Shown here: positions 48,525 through 57,470 of the stretch, in pieces
How the letters are laid out: each line of letters starts with the position of its first letter
Numbering within the stretch: the stretch's first letter is position 1
Assembly (NCBI GenBank): GCA_964501785.1
Contig: CAZCUD010000002.1
Location: forward strand, 124,001 to 188,000
Direction: 5' to 3'
Length of the DNA stretch: 64,000 nt
Source of the DNA: DATBSK01 sp964501785
Lineage (GTDB): Bacteria; Actinomycetota; Acidimicrobiia; IMCC26256; PALSA-555
Position numbers and translations under genes: made by a program
Notes under the pieces: model-generated
Seen by the model: only the letters and a program-made list of their open reading frames with translations
The model's database searches: none
What the model was told of the DNA's origin: nothing

Positions 48525-49890
48525 CGCGGATCAGGTAGCCGGCATCGAGGACGTAGATCGCGTCCTCGGCGGCGGTGAGGCCGGTCGCGGTCGTGCCGAC
48601 CACGGGCACCATGACCGTCGGGGCGAGCTGGGTGTCGAACGCCTCGAGGCCACGAGTGCTCGGCGTCCAGGCACCGGGCTCGTACGCGAGCACGAGGTCG
48701 GTGAGCGCGCCGGTCGCCAGTCGGGGATGCGAGACGAGCCCGTTGGGCTGGAGGGTCGTCGCGTCGTACTGCGCGAGCCGGTCGGTGCTGCGAGTCCACA
48801 CGAGAGCCGCGTCCGCGGCCAGCCCGCTCGGGAGGTCCTCGATGACGACGGCGCCGAGCTCGTCGGTCCGGTCACCGAGGTGGACGAGCCGCGCGTCTCC
48901 CCCCGACTCGGCCGCGGTGATCGCGAACACGCCGTCCCCGGCGGGAGCGAGTGCGTCGACCCGTCCGACCACCGTCGCGGCCGAGACCTCGTTCGTCGCC
49001 GCGTCCACTCGGTAGACCGCCTGCGTCTCGTCGATCGCGACCCACGCCGCGGTCGGCGTCGCGACGAGCACGGGCGAGATCACGTTCACGTCGGCGGCCG
49101 CATCGGGCGCGACGAGCGGGATCGTCGCTTCGACGTCACCCGACAGGGCACCGATCCGACTCAGCTCGAGCCCCTCGCCGTCGAGCACCCAGACCGCATC
49201 GCCCGAAGAAGCGAGGAGCTCGGCGTCGGGTGGCGCGTCGACCGTCCACGTCGTCTGGAGCGTGGCCGGATCGACGCGAGCCACCTCGCCGCCCGCTCCT
49301 TCGCTCGGCACGAGGGTGAAGAGCGCGTCGCCGTTCGTGGCGAGCTCGGTCGCCTCGGACGGTACGGCGCCGTCGATCCGGCTCGCCCCGTCACTTCGGC
49401 GCGGCCGGAGGCGCCACTGCTGCGTCTCTTCGCAGCGACCCGTCGGCCCGGCGTTGTCCTCGCCCTCGACCTCGACGTCGATCTCGAGCACCACCCCGTC
49501 GGAGCGCACCTTGCCGTCGATGTCGTCGAACTCACCGGTGATCACGTCGGTGGTGCCGGGCTGCGACACCGACCCCTCGACCTCGAAGCGCCCCTCCTCC
49601 TCGACGACCCCGACGAGCCGCGCCTGGGGCTCGAAACCGTCGCACTCGACCCGCACGTCGAGCATCACCAGCTGCTCGCCCGTCGGCGTCTCGCCGAGCC
49701 CGACGAGACGGACCTCGGCCTCACCCCGTCGAGCGCCGTAGGCCACGCCCGGGGCGGGCCCCGGGGTCTGGGCGGCGACCGCCACGCTGTCGAGCAGGGA
49801 CACGCCGACCGCCACGAGGAGCGCGAGGACGGCGGTCGACCAGCGGTGCACGGGCGTCGAGCCTAGAGATCCGGCGTCGGCACGCCCCAT
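48514..49890 (-). CDS. Secreted beta-propeller-like repeat protein
   Basis: A 458-residue protein. I chose ATG 49890, which gives a signal peptide (STAVLALLVAVGVSLLDSVAVAAQ). After a 100-residue N-terminal beta domain (GEAEVRLVGLGETPTGEQLVML) the sequence has repeated blades of about 40 residues with patterns such as AVWVLDGEGLELSRIGALSGD, AAWVAIDETQAVYRVDAATNEV and GVFAITAAESGGDARLVHLGD. These suggest a beta-propeller exposed outside the membrane. No catalytic motif is visible. The frame extends to 49992, but that part has no signal or ribosome site. Confidence 0.78.
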   Translation of the reverse strand: MGRADAGSLGSTPVHRWSTAVLALLVAVGVSLLDSVAVAAQTPGPAPGVAYGARRGEAEVRLVGLGETPTGEQLVMLDVRVECDGFEPQARLVGVVEEEGRFEVEGSVSQPGTTDVITGEFDDIDGKVRSDGVVLEIDVEVEGEDNAGPTGRCEETQQWRLRPRRSDGASRIDGAVPSEATELATNGDALFTLVPSEGAGGEVARVDPATLQTTWTVDAPPDAELLASSGDAVWVLDGEGLELSRIGALSGDVEATIPLVAPDAAADVNVISPVLVATPTAAWVAIDETQAVYRVDAATNEVSAATVVGRVDALAPAGDGVFAITAAESGGDARLVHLGDRTDELGAVVIEDLPSGLAADAALVWTRSTDRLAQYDATTLQPNGLVSHPRLATGALTDLVLAYEPGAWTPSTRGLEAFDTQLAPTVMVPVVGTTATGLTAAEDAIYVLDAGYLIRVRD

Positions 49891-49935
49891 CGGCCGGGGT
49901 GCGCGGGACGGGTCTCCCGCGTGGGAGAATGTCCC

Positions 49936-49981
49936 CCTTGGATGCCTAGCAAGGCACCTTCGGGGGGCGAGATCCCCGAAG
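49936..49981. other. Structured leader-like region upstream of the small acidic gene
   Basis: Two mutually exclusive small hairpins (CCTTG 49936-49940 with CAAGG 49950-49954; TGCC 49943-49946 with GGCA 49953-49956) precede a perfect 8-bp stem, CTTCGGGG with CCCCGAAG (49958-49981, 8-nt loop). The set ends 40 nt before the GTG at 50022. Such alternate pairing is reminiscent of a small regulatory leader, but I recognise no riboswitch class. Confidence 0.35.
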
Positions 49982-50021
49982 CGCCAGTTCATCGAGCAAG
50001 TCCGACGAGGTAGGTGACGCC

Positions 50022-50237
50022 GTGGCGAGGAAGGGACGGGCCCGCCGGTTCCGCGAGGCGCGGGAGCTGAAGCAGGGGTTCGACGACGGGCTGTTCACCG
50101 AGGGCGACAAGACGCTCGCCGATGCCGACGAGGACGACGAGACTCCGAGCTGGCGCGACGAGATCGCCGACGACCGCGACGACTGGGACGAGGACGACCC
50201 GTTGCGCATCGACGAGGGCGGCCGCCAGGCTTCCTGA
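50022..50237 (+). CDS. Small acidic protein of unknown function
   Basis: A 71-residue protein. The GTG at 50022 has GAGGTAGGTGA upstream. The N-terminus is basic (ARKGRARRFREARELKQG); the C-terminal half is highly acidic (LADADEDDETPSWRDEIADD ... DDWDEDDPLRIDEGG). Such short bipolar proteins occur in actinobacterial genomes near central metabolism genes and may bind nucleic acid or a partner protein. I do not recognise the family. The structured region at 49936 precedes it. It converges with aceE, 23 nt apart. Confidence 0.65.
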   Translation: MARKGRARRFREARELKQGFDDGLFTEGDKTLADADEDDETPSWRDEIADDRDDWDEDDPLRIDEGGRQAS

Positions 50238-50260
50238 CGCCTGCCTGACGCGCGACCCGT

Positions 50261-52948
50261 CTACGCGACGCGCGGATCGGGCCGGTCGGGGTCGACGTCG
50301 AAGCGGCGGATGGCCTTGGCGACGATCTCGGGCTTGATCGCACGCTGGCGCGCGAGGGCGTCGAGCGTCGCGATCACGAGGTGCGCGGCGTCGACCTCGA
50401 AGTGGCGCCGCAGCGCCGGGCGGGTGTCGGAGAACCCGTAGCCGTCGGTGCCGAGCGGCACGAACGGCTGGGGCACGAAGCGGGCGATCTGGTCGGGCAC
50501 GACCTTCATGAAGTCGGTGACCGCGACGATCGGGCCCTTCGCGTCGCCGAGGCACTGGGTCACGTACGGCACCTTCGCCGTCTCGCCGGGGTGCAGGCGG
50601 TTCCAGCGCTCGACCTCGAGGGCCTCTTCGCGCAGCAGCTTGTAGCTCGTCGCGCTCCACACGTCGGCGGCGACGTCGAACTCGTCGGCGAGGAGCTGCT
50701 GTGCCTCGAGTGCGGCGAGCATGCCGGTGCCGCTCGCGAGCAGCTGCGCCCGGTGCTTGCGCTTCTCGGGCGCAGCGGCGTATCGGTAGAGGCCGCGCAC
50801 GATCCCCTCTTCGCAGCCCTCGGGCATCGCCGGCATCGCGTAGTTCTCGTTGTAGAGGGTGAGGTAGTAGAAGACGTCTTCGGCGGCCTCGCCGTACATG
50901 CGCTCGATGCCGTCACGGATCAGCACCGCGACCTCGTATGCGAACGCCGGGTCGTACGCGCGGCAGTTGGGCACCGTCGACGACAGCACCTGGCTCTGGC
51001 CGTCGCAGTGCTGGAGGCCCTCGCCCGTGAGCGTCGTGCGACCCGCGGTCGCACCGAGGAGGAACCCGCGTCCGCGCTGGTCGCCGAAGCTCCAGATCAG
51101 GTCACCGATGCGCTGGAACCCGAACATCGAATAGAAGATGAAAAACGGGATCATCGGCTGGCCCCACGTCGCGTACGCGGTGCCGGCCGCGGTGGTGCTC
51201 GCCATCGACCCCGCCTCGGTGATCCCCTCCTCGAGGATCCGACCGTCGCGCCCCTCGGTGTACGACAGCAGCAACGCCGCGTCGACCGGCTCGTAGGCCT
51301 GCCCGAACGGCGCGTAGATCTTGAACTCGCGGAACAGCGCGTCGAGCCCGAACGTGCGCGCCTCGTCGGGGATGATCGGCACGACCCGCGTGCCGAGACC
51401 CGGGTCACGCAGCAGGTTGCGCAGCATCCGCGCGAACGCGGTCGTCGTCGATGCCTGCACCTTGTCGCCGGTGCCGGCCATGAAGTCGGCGAACGCGTCG
51501 GGCGGCGGCGTGGGAACGGGCCGCGAGCGCACGACGCGCTCGGGCATCGGGCCACCGAGCGCGCGTCGGCGCGCCATCAGGTACTCGTACTCCGGCGAAT
51601 CGGTGCCCGGGTGGTAGTAGGGCGGATCGCCGTCCTCGAGCTCGGCGTCGGAGATCGGGAGGCGCAACCGGTCGCGGAAGGTCTTGAGCTGGGCGGGATC
51701 GAGATCCTTGATCTGATGCGTGGCGTTGCGCGCCTCGAGCCCCGTGCCCAGCGCCCACCCCTTGATCGTCTTGGCGAGGATGACCGTCGGGCTCCCCTTG
51801 TGCTCCACGGCTAGGCGATACGCCGCGTAGAGCTTGCGATAGTCGTGCCCACCCCGGGGCAGCATCTGCAGGTCTTCGTCGCTGAGGTGCTCGACCATCT
51901 TCCCCAGACGCGGGTCGGGGCCGAAGAAGTGCTCACGGATGTAGGGGCCGGTCTCGACCGAGTACTTCTGGAACTCGCCGTCGACGGTCGTGTTCATCTG
52001 GTTGACCAGCACTCCGTCGACGTCGCGGGCCAACAGCTCGTCCCACCCGCGTCCCCAGATCACCTTGATCACGTTCCACCCCGCGCCGCGGAACGTCGCC
52101 TCCAGCTCCTGGATGATCTTGCCGTTGCCCCGCACCGGACCATCCAGGCGCTGCAGGTTGCAGTTGACGACGAAGATCAGGTTGTCGAGCCGCTCACGCG
52201 CCGCCAGCGCCAGACCAGCCGTCGCCTCGGGCTCGTCCATCTCCCCGTCGCCGACGAAGCACCACACCTTCGACGCGCTCGTGTCGACCATCTCGCGGTG
52301 GTGCAAGAACCGGTTGAACCGCGCCTGGTACACCGCGTTGATCGGCCCGAGGCCCATCGACACCGTCGGGAACTCCCAGAACTCCGGCAGCCGTCGCGGG
52401 TGCGGATAGCTCGGCAGGCCGCCGCCGAACACCTCACGACGGAACCGATCGAGATGCTCCTCACCCAGACGACCCTCGAGGAACGCCCGCGCGTAGATGC
52501 CCGGCGCCGCGTGCCCCTGGATGAAGACCTGGTCGCCGAACCCGCCGTCGGACTTCCCCCGCCAGAAGTGGTTGAAGCCGACGTCGTAGAGCGCCGCCGC
52601 CGACGCGAACGTCGACAGGTGCCCACCCAGGCCCGGGAACCGGTGGTTCGCACGATCCACCATCGCCACCGCGTTCCACCGGATGCATGCACGGATGCGC
52701 CGCTCCAGGTCTTCGTCCCCGGGGAACCACGGCTCCTCGTCGGGCGCGATCGTGTTGATGTAGTCCGTCGTCACCATCGCCGGCACGTCGACGCCCTGAT
52801 CGCGCGCCCGCTCCATGAGCCGCGCCAACAGGTACCGCGCTCGGGGACGGCCGTGCTCCCCCACCACCGCGTCGAGCGAGTCGAGCCACTCCTGCGTCTC
52901 CGCAGGATCGACGTCGGGAAGCGCGTGCATGAAGCCGTCGAGGAACAT
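50261..52948 (-). CDS. aceE: Pyruvate dehydrogenase E1 component, homodimeric type
   Basis: An 895-residue enzyme that decarboxylates pyruvate and acetylates the E2 lipoyl group. The thiamine-diphosphate motif is VGDGEMDEPEATAGLAL near residue 240, with NCNLQRLDGPVRGNGK completing it. PNCRAYDPAFAYEVA and the C-terminal DGYGFSDTRPALRRHF are typical of AceE. I chose ATG 52948 rather than the GTGs at 52951 and 52954 because a TACGCT -10 box ends exactly 7 nt before it and no ribosome site is present. E2 and E3 genes are not nearby. The length is close to the family's usual 880-900. Confidence 0.95.
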   Translation of the reverse strand: MFLDGFMHALPDVDPAETQEWLDSLDAVVGEHGRPRARYLLARLMERARDQGVDVPAMVTTDYINTIAPDEEPWFPGDEDLERRIRACIRWNAVAMVDRANHRFPGLGGHLSTFASAAALYDVGFNHFWRGKSDGGFGDQVFIQGHAAPGIYARAFLEGRLGEEHLDRFRREVFGGGLPSYPHPRRLPEFWEFPTVSMGLGPINAVYQARFNRFLHHREMVDTSASKVWCFVGDGEMDEPEATAGLALAARERLDNLIFVVNCNLQRLDGPVRGNGKIIQELEATFRGAGWNVIKVIWGRGWDELLARDVDGVLVNQMNTTVDGEFQKYSVETGPYIREHFFGPDPRLGKMVEHLSDEDLQMLPRGGHDYRKLYAAYRLAVEHKGSPTVILAKTIKGWALGTGLEARNATHQIKDLDPAQLKTFRDRLRLPISDAELEDGDPPYYHPGTDSPEYEYLMARRRALGGPMPERVVRSRPVPTPPPDAFADFMAGTGDKVQASTTTAFARMLRNLLRDPGLGTRVVPIIPDEARTFGLDALFREFKIYAPFGQAYEPVDAALLLSYTEGRDGRILEEGITEAGSMASTTAAGTAYATWGQPMIPFFIFYSMFGFQRIGDLIWSFGDQRGRGFLLGATAGRTTLTGEGLQHCDGQSQVLSSTVPNCRAYDPAFAYEVAVLIRDGIERMYGEAAEDVFYYLTLYNENYAMPAMPEGCEEGIVRGLYRYAAAPEKRKHRAQLLASGTGMLAALEAQQLLADEFDVAADVWSATSYKLLREEALEVERWNRLHPGETAKVPYVTQCLGDAKGPIVAVTDFMKVVPDQIARFVPQPFVPLGTDGYGFSDTRPALRRHFEVDAAHLVIATLDALARQRAIKPEIVAKAIRRFDVDPDRPDPRVA

Positions 52949-52955
52949 CACCACC

Positions 52956-52961
52956 AGCGTA
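52956..52961 (-). promoter_or_regulatory. Leaderless -10 box for aceE
   Basis: Read on the minus strand: TACGCT, a 7-nt spacer, then ATG 52948. It is only 1 nt from the alternative GTG 52954, which argues against that start. Confidence 0.6.
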
Positions 52962-53025
52962 GGGGTCTACCGGCGAGTCACTTGCCGACCCGGCGAATTC
53001 ACGCGGCCGTGACGCGTCCACGATC

Positions 53026-53031
53026 TAGGTT
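53026..53031 (+). promoter_or_regulatory. Leaderless -10 box for the thioesterase gene
   Basis: TAGGTT followed by a 6-nt spacer and the GTG start at 53038. No ribosome site is present. Confidence 0.6.
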
Positions 53032-53037
53032 CCCGTC

Positions 53038-53886
53038 GTGGGCGATCTCGCCATCGACACCGAGGTCACCGGCGACGACGGCAGGTACCGCGCTCGGCTC
53101 TCCGCCGAATGGGAGATCTGGGGTCCGTGCGGCGGGTACGTGGCCGCCATCCTGCTTCGCGCCGCCGGCGCGCACACGCCGCTGCGGCGACCGGCGACCC
53201 TCGCCTGTCACTTCCTGGGCGTGGCCGCGTTCGACGACGTCGAGCTCGAGGTGACCACGTTGCGCGCCACCCGTCGCACCGAGTCGCTGCGCGTGTCGAT
53301 GACCCAGGGCGGCGACCCCGTCGCCGAGGCGATCGTGTGGTGCGTCGCGAGCGACCTCGAGGGTCCGGCCCTCGCCGCCGGGACGATGCCGGAGGTCGCG
53401 CCTCCCGACGAGTGCCCGCTGATCCAGGACCTCGTGGAGGACGACAGCGACGGTCCGCCGTCGAGGTTCTGGGACAACTTCGAGTACCGGCCCCTCGCGT
53501 GGCTGTCGCGGGACGAGTGGGCACGGCGCTCGGGAGTCGATCCCGCGTTCCGGGCCTGGTACCGCTACGTGCCGACGCCGGCCTTCGACGACCCGTACGT
53601 CGAGGCGGCGCGGGTCGCGATGCTCATCGACATCGCGGGCTGGCCGGCGATCATCCGGGCCATGGAGCCGGAGGACGAGGCTCGGTGGGTCGCTCCGAAC
53701 CTCGACCTCAACGTCACGTTCCACCAGACGCCCGACGCGTCCGAGCACCTGTTCCTCGACGGCTACGGCTCGGTGGCGGCCGACGGGCTCGCGGGCGGCG
53801 GCGGCGCCGTCTGGTCGCACGACGGTCGACTCCTCGGCTCGGGCACCCAACAGCTGATCTTCCGGCCCGTCTCACCGGGCACCTGA
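53038..53886 (+). CDS. Acyl-CoA thioesterase (TesB/4HBT_3-like)
   Basis: A 282-residue double-hotdog protein. The first hotdog runs WEIWGPCGGYVAAILLRAAGAHTPLRRPATLACHFLGVAAFDDVELEVTTLRATRRTESLRV. The second begins RVAMLIDIAGWPAIIRAME and continues VAPNLDLNVTFHQTPDASEHLFLDGYGS, including the Asp in DLNVTF typical of TesB enzymes. It should cleave acyl-CoA esters. The start is GTG 53038. It diverges from aceE. Confidence 0.88.
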   Translation: MGDLAIDTEVTGDDGRYRARLSAEWEIWGPCGGYVAAILLRAAGAHTPLRRPATLACHFLGVAAFDDVELEVTTLRATRRTESLRVSMTQGGDPVAEAIVWCVASDLEGPALAAGTMPEVAPPDECPLIQDLVEDDSDGPPSRFWDNFEYRPLAWLSRDEWARRSGVDPAFRAWYRYVPTPAFDDPYVEAARVAMLIDIAGWPAIIRAMEPEDEARWVAPNLDLNVTFHQTPDASEHLFLDGYGSVAADGLAGGGGAVWSHDGRLLGSGTQQLIFRPVSPGT

Positions 53887-53894
53887 CGGGTCGA

Positions 53895-55931
53895 TCAGCT
53901 GACGGGCGTGCCGGTCGTCGCGGCGGCCAGCTCACGGAGGATCTGACGGCTCAGCCAGGGCGCGACGTCGGCCGCGGCCGCGGCCTCGTCGAAGTGGACG
54001 CCGTCGGGGCGCAGCGCCGGATCCAGCTCACCGCCGCGCCAACCCCGCAACCACCCCGCGAGGTCGACCACGCGGAGCTCCGGACGTTCGCGCGCGACCT
54101 CGGCGAGGATCTCGTTGAAGCGACGCATGCGCGCCGGATCGCCGGCCGGATCGTCGTTGGGGGGCTGCGTCGACCGCGACGGATCGATCCGGGGGCTCGT
54201 GAGCCAGACGGGCACCACGCCGCGATCGAGGAAGAGGTCGACGGCTTCGAGCATGCGCGCCTTGAGCAGCCGGTCGAACGCTGGGTCACCGGGGGCGCGC
54301 CACCGGGAGTCTCCGGGCAGGAGATGGTCGTCGACCTCGATCGGGCCCGTCTGCACGACTGCCACCTGCGGACGCGCCTCGTCGAGCGCCGTGCCCCATT
54401 GCGTGACCAGGTCGCCGCACGCCGCGGGATCGAACTCCTCGCCGTTGAAGCGCGCGACGCCCTCGCGCACGAGTCCGCACCCGTACCAGGCGGCACCGCC
54501 GACCATCTCGACGTCGGTGCTCGTCGCTGCCCACGTCTTGAAGGCCTTCGCGGTCGCGAGCCCCGACGAGTCACCGAAGAACGCCACGGTCGGCGCGCCG
54601 CCGGCGACCGGCGTCGACGGTCCCGGTGCGGGCGCGCGGGATCCTCCGGCGTTCACCGCTTCGGCCGCCGACGCGAAGTCGAGTCGCGCCGGCACCGACA
54701 GGCTGTTGGTCACCAAGAAGCCGCCGAGCGCCAGGGCGATGATGCCGACAGGCGCGGCGAACCGAGCCGCGTGGCCCCGCAGCACGGCGCGCGATCGGAT
54801 GGGCTGCTCGAGCAGCCGGTAGGAGACGTAGGCAAGCGCGAGCGTCACCGCCATCTGGAGCAGCACCAGACCGGTGCCCCCGAACCCGACCCGTTCGGGC
54901 GTGAGCCACAGGATGATCGGCCAGTGGTACACGTAGACGCCGTACGAGATGAGGCCCAGCGCGCGCAGCGGCCACGCCCCCAGGACGGACGCCAGCGGGC
55001 CCGTCGGCGTGGCCGCGACGATCATCGTGGCGGAGAGCACCGCGAACCCGACGAGCCCCCCGCGTCCGATCCATCCGTCGGTCGCGACCGGCGTCGTGCA
55101 GAGCACCAGGATCCCCACGAGCGACGCGAAGCCCACCGCCGTGAGCCAGCGCGGCGAGCGACCCGCGCCGACGCGCGCGACCCCGACGAGCGTCGCGGCG
55201 ACGCCACCGATGAGCAGCTCGCCCGCTCGCGACGGGAGGCTGTAGTAGACGAAGTCGTAGTCACCCGCGCTCGCCGCGGCGAGCGTCACCGCGAGGGACA
55301 CGCCGATGCCGACGAGCAGCGCGGTGCGCAGCCTCGTGCGGAACACGGCTGCGCTCGGTGCCCGGCGCAGGACGACCCACGCCAGCAACGGGTACAGCAG
55401 GTAGAACTGCTCCTCGATCGCGAGGCTCCAGTAGTGCAGCAACGGTGACGGCTGCGAGAACAGGTCCGCGTAGGACGCGTCTGCGAAGAGGAAGCGCCAG
55501 TTGGCGGCGTATCCGAGCGCACCGAACACGTCGAGCTGGAGCGAGGAGGGGTCGACGGTCAGCGCGGACGCAGCCGCGAGGACGAGGACGAGCACCACGC
55601 CCGCGAGCGCGGCGGGAAGCAGCCGCCGGAGACGCCGCGCCCAGAACGCCGGGAGGTCGATCGCCGCCGAGCGCGCGCTCTCGTCGAGCAGCAGACGGGT
55701 GATGAGGAAGCCCGAGAGCGTGAAGAAGACGGACACACCCAGCAGCCCCCCGGGAGCGAGGGGCGACCCGGCGTGGAAGAGCACCACCACCAGGACCGCG
55801 ACGCCGCGCACCCCGTCGAGACCCGGGTGGTAGCCGAACCTGCCGAACGCCCCGTCGTCGGGGTCGTCGCGCGACGTCGTCGAGTCGGCCGCCGACCTCG
55901 AGGCCCGCTCGGGCGCAACCACCGTGGACAC
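53895..55931 (-). CDS. Acyltransferase-3 membrane protein with C-terminal SGNH-like domain
   Basis: A 678-residue protein. Residues about 30-420 form an acyltransferase_3 membrane domain with about ten helices: YHPGLDGVRGVAVLVVVLFHAG, FFTLSGFLITRLLLDE, and YWSLAIEEQFYLLYPLL. From about residue 450 follows a SGNH-like extracytoplasmic domain: TVAFFGDSSGLA carries the candidate Ser, and RPDGVHFDEAAA holds the late Asp-xx-His. It is of OafA/PatA type and would O-acylate a cell-surface glycan. The start is GTG 55931 with a GGGGGACC site. A palindrome overlaps its promoter. Confidence 0.9.
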   Translation of the reverse strand: MSTVVAPERASRSAADSTTSRDDPDDGAFGRFGYHPGLDGVRGVAVLVVVLFHAGSPLAPGGLLGVSVFFTLSGFLITRLLLDESARSAAIDLPAFWARRLRRLLPAALAGVVLVLVLAAASALTVDPSSLQLDVFGALGYAANWRFLFADASYADLFSQPSPLLHYWSLAIEEQFYLLYPLLAWVVLRRAPSAAVFRTRLRTALLVGIGVSLAVTLAAASAGDYDFVYYSLPSRAGELLIGGVAATLVGVARVGAGRSPRWLTAVGFASLVGILVLCTTPVATDGWIGRGGLVGFAVLSATMIVAATPTGPLASVLGAWPLRALGLISYGVYVYHWPIILWLTPERVGFGGTGLVLLQMAVTLALAYVSYRLLEQPIRSRAVLRGHAARFAAPVGIIALALGGFLVTNSLSVPARLDFASAAEAVNAGGSRAPAPGPSTPVAGGAPTVAFFGDSSGLATAKAFKTWAATSTDVEMVGGAAWYGCGLVREGVARFNGEEFDPAACGDLVTQWGTALDEARPQVAVVQTGPIEVDDHLLPGDSRWRAPGDPAFDRLLKARMLEAVDLFLDRGVVPVWLTSPRIDPSRSTQPPNDDPAGDPARMRRFNEILAEVARERPELRVVDLAGWLRGWRGGELDPALRPDGVHFDEAAAAADVAPWLSRQILRELAAATTGTPVS

Positions 55932-55972
55932 GTCGCGAGGTCCCCCTTGGGGCGGATGTCCACCCTTCTCGC

Positions 55973-55990
55973 TTCTCGACGAGAACTTAT
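55973..55990 (-). promoter_or_regulatory. Promoter with overlapping inverted repeat, acyltransferase gene
   Basis: Read on the minus strand, TAAGTT (55990-55985) is a -10 candidate about 54 nt before GTG 55931. It abuts an inverted repeat TTCTC-GAC-GAGAA at 55973-55985. Binding there would block transcription. Confidence 0.35.
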
Positions 55991-56075
55991 CTCGCCGTTA
56001 CTCACGCCCCGCTGACGCGCGATCCCCTGGTGTGCAAGGGTCTGCGCGGCCTCCGCGTGTTTACGCTCGTTCACG

Positions 56076-56081
56076 TAGGTT
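56076..56081 (+). promoter_or_regulatory. Leaderless -10 box for the MFS transporter
   Basis: TAGGTT, a 6-nt spacer, then GTG 56088. It is the same hexamer and spacing as at 53026. Confidence 0.6.
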
Positions 56082-56087
56082 GCTGGC

Positions 56088-57470
56088 GTGCCGAGGCCCG
56101 GCTCCACCACCGCTCCGTACGGCTGGCGCCCGGCCGCGGTGCTGACGACGGTGAACCTCGTCGACGGAGCGGAGTCGGCAGTCGTCATCGGCGCCCTGCC
56201 GCTGCTCCAAGACGAGTGGGGGTTCAGCGACGCTTGGGCGGGTGCGATCGCCACGGCGGCTGCCGTCGCCGGCTTGTTCGCGCTGCTCCCCGCCGGCTGG
56301 ATGGCCGATCACCTCCGCCGCACGCGCGTGCTCGGGCTCGTGCTCGCCACCTGGGCGCTGCTGACCACCGCGAGCGCAGTCGCGATCGCCTTCTGGATGT
56401 TCTTCCTCGTACGCGTGCTGCTCGGGGCCGCGATGCACGTCGACAACCCGCCCGCGTCGAGTCTCCTCGCCGACTCGTACGCGCCAGGCCTGCGCGGACG
56501 CGTGTTCGGGTACCAGCGGGTGGCGTTCGTCGTCGGCACGGCGATCGGCATCGGCATCGGCGGCGGTGTCGGCGAGCTGCTCGGGTGGCGAGCCGCGTTC
56601 TTGGTGATGATCGTCCCCGGACTCTTGGTCGCCTGGCTCTGCTGGCGGCTGCCCGAGCCCGTCCGAGGCGCCCTCGACGCGGTTCGCGACGACGCTCCCG
56701 CCGACCCGGCCACGAGTGCGACGCTGCTCGAGGAGCTCGAGCTCGGACCGATCGACGAGCTCGCCGACCTGGAGACGACCGGTGGCGTCCGATCCCAGCT
56801 GCGTCGCGTGCGCGAGACGCTGCGGATCCCGACCGTCCGCTCGCTGTACCTCGGGCTCACGGTGGCGTTCTTGGGGTTCAACGGCATCGCGTTCTGGCTA
56901 CCGACCTACTTCGAGCGCACCCACGACCTCACCGAGGGCGCCGCGGCGGGGATCACGGCGGCGGCCGCACTCGTCGCCGGGCTCGGGGGATCGATCACCG
57001 GCGGCGTGCTGGGCGATCGCCGCGAACGTCGCGGCGTCGGCGGGCGCATCGAGATCGTGGTCGTGAGCCTCGGCGTCGGCGGCCTCCTGCTCCTCGGCGG
57101 GCTCGCGGTGCCCTCGCTCGTGCCACAGGTGCTACTGATCACGGCAGCTGCGTTCGTGCTGTCGCTGTCGTTCCCCAACTTCGCCGCGGCGACGGCCGAC
57201 GTGCTGCCCGCACGCACACGCGGGACCGGCTTCGCACTGTTCACGTTCTTGCTGACGCTCGGGAGTGCGCTCGGGCCACTCGTCGTGGGCGCGGTGTCGG
57301 ACGTGACCGACTCGCTGGGCCTCGCGCTCGCCGTCGCGGTGGTGCCGACGCTCCCGGGCGCGCTCGTCGTGACGCGCGCCCGCGCCACGGTCGCGGCCGA
57401 CAGCGCGGCGGCGCGGGCGAGCCTGGTCCGTCGCTACGCGTCGGGCTCCGAGCCGACGACGCCCACGTAG
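56088..57470 (+). CDS. Major facilitator superfamily transporter
   Basis: A 460-residue transporter with 12 predicted helices. Helix 2-3 holds the MFS signature loop GWMADHLRRTRVLG (a GxLaDrxGRkr variant). VRVLLGAAMHVDNPPASSLLADSY and GRVFGYQRVAFVVGTAIG match helices 4-5. A cytoplasmic loop of about 60 residues separates the halves (residues about 195-255), and GDRRERRGVGGRIEIV repeats the loop motif in the second half. The substrate is unknown. The start is GTG 56088, leaderless. Its 3' end overlaps the convergent thiolase by 37 nt. Confidence 0.9.
   Translation: MPRPGSTTAPYGWRPAAVLTTVNLVDGAESAVVIGALPLLQDEWGFSDAWAGAIATAAAVAGLFALLPAGWMADHLRRTRVLGLVLATWALLTTASAVAIAFWMFFLVRVLLGAAMHVDNPPASSLLADSYAPGLRGRVFGYQRVAFVVGTAIGIGIGGGVGELLGWRAAFLVMIVPGLLVAWLCWRLPEPVRGALDAVRDDAPADPATSATLLEELELGPIDELADLETTGGVRSQLRRVRETLRIPTVRSLYLGLTVAFLGFNGIAFWLPTYFERTHDLTEGAAAGITAAAALVAGLGGSITGGVLGDRRERRGVGGRIEIVVVSLGVGGLLLLGGLAVPSLVPQVLLITAAAFVLSLSFPNFAAATADVLPARTRGTGFALFTFLLTLGSALGPLVVGAVSDVTDSLGLALAVAVVPTLPGALVVTRARATVAADSAAARASLVRRYASGSEPTTPT

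Noticed and set aside
53109..55448. A 779-codon plus-strand frame
   Set aside because: It overlaps the thioesterase out of frame and the acyltransferase antisense; the composition is Arg/Asp/Gly shadow.
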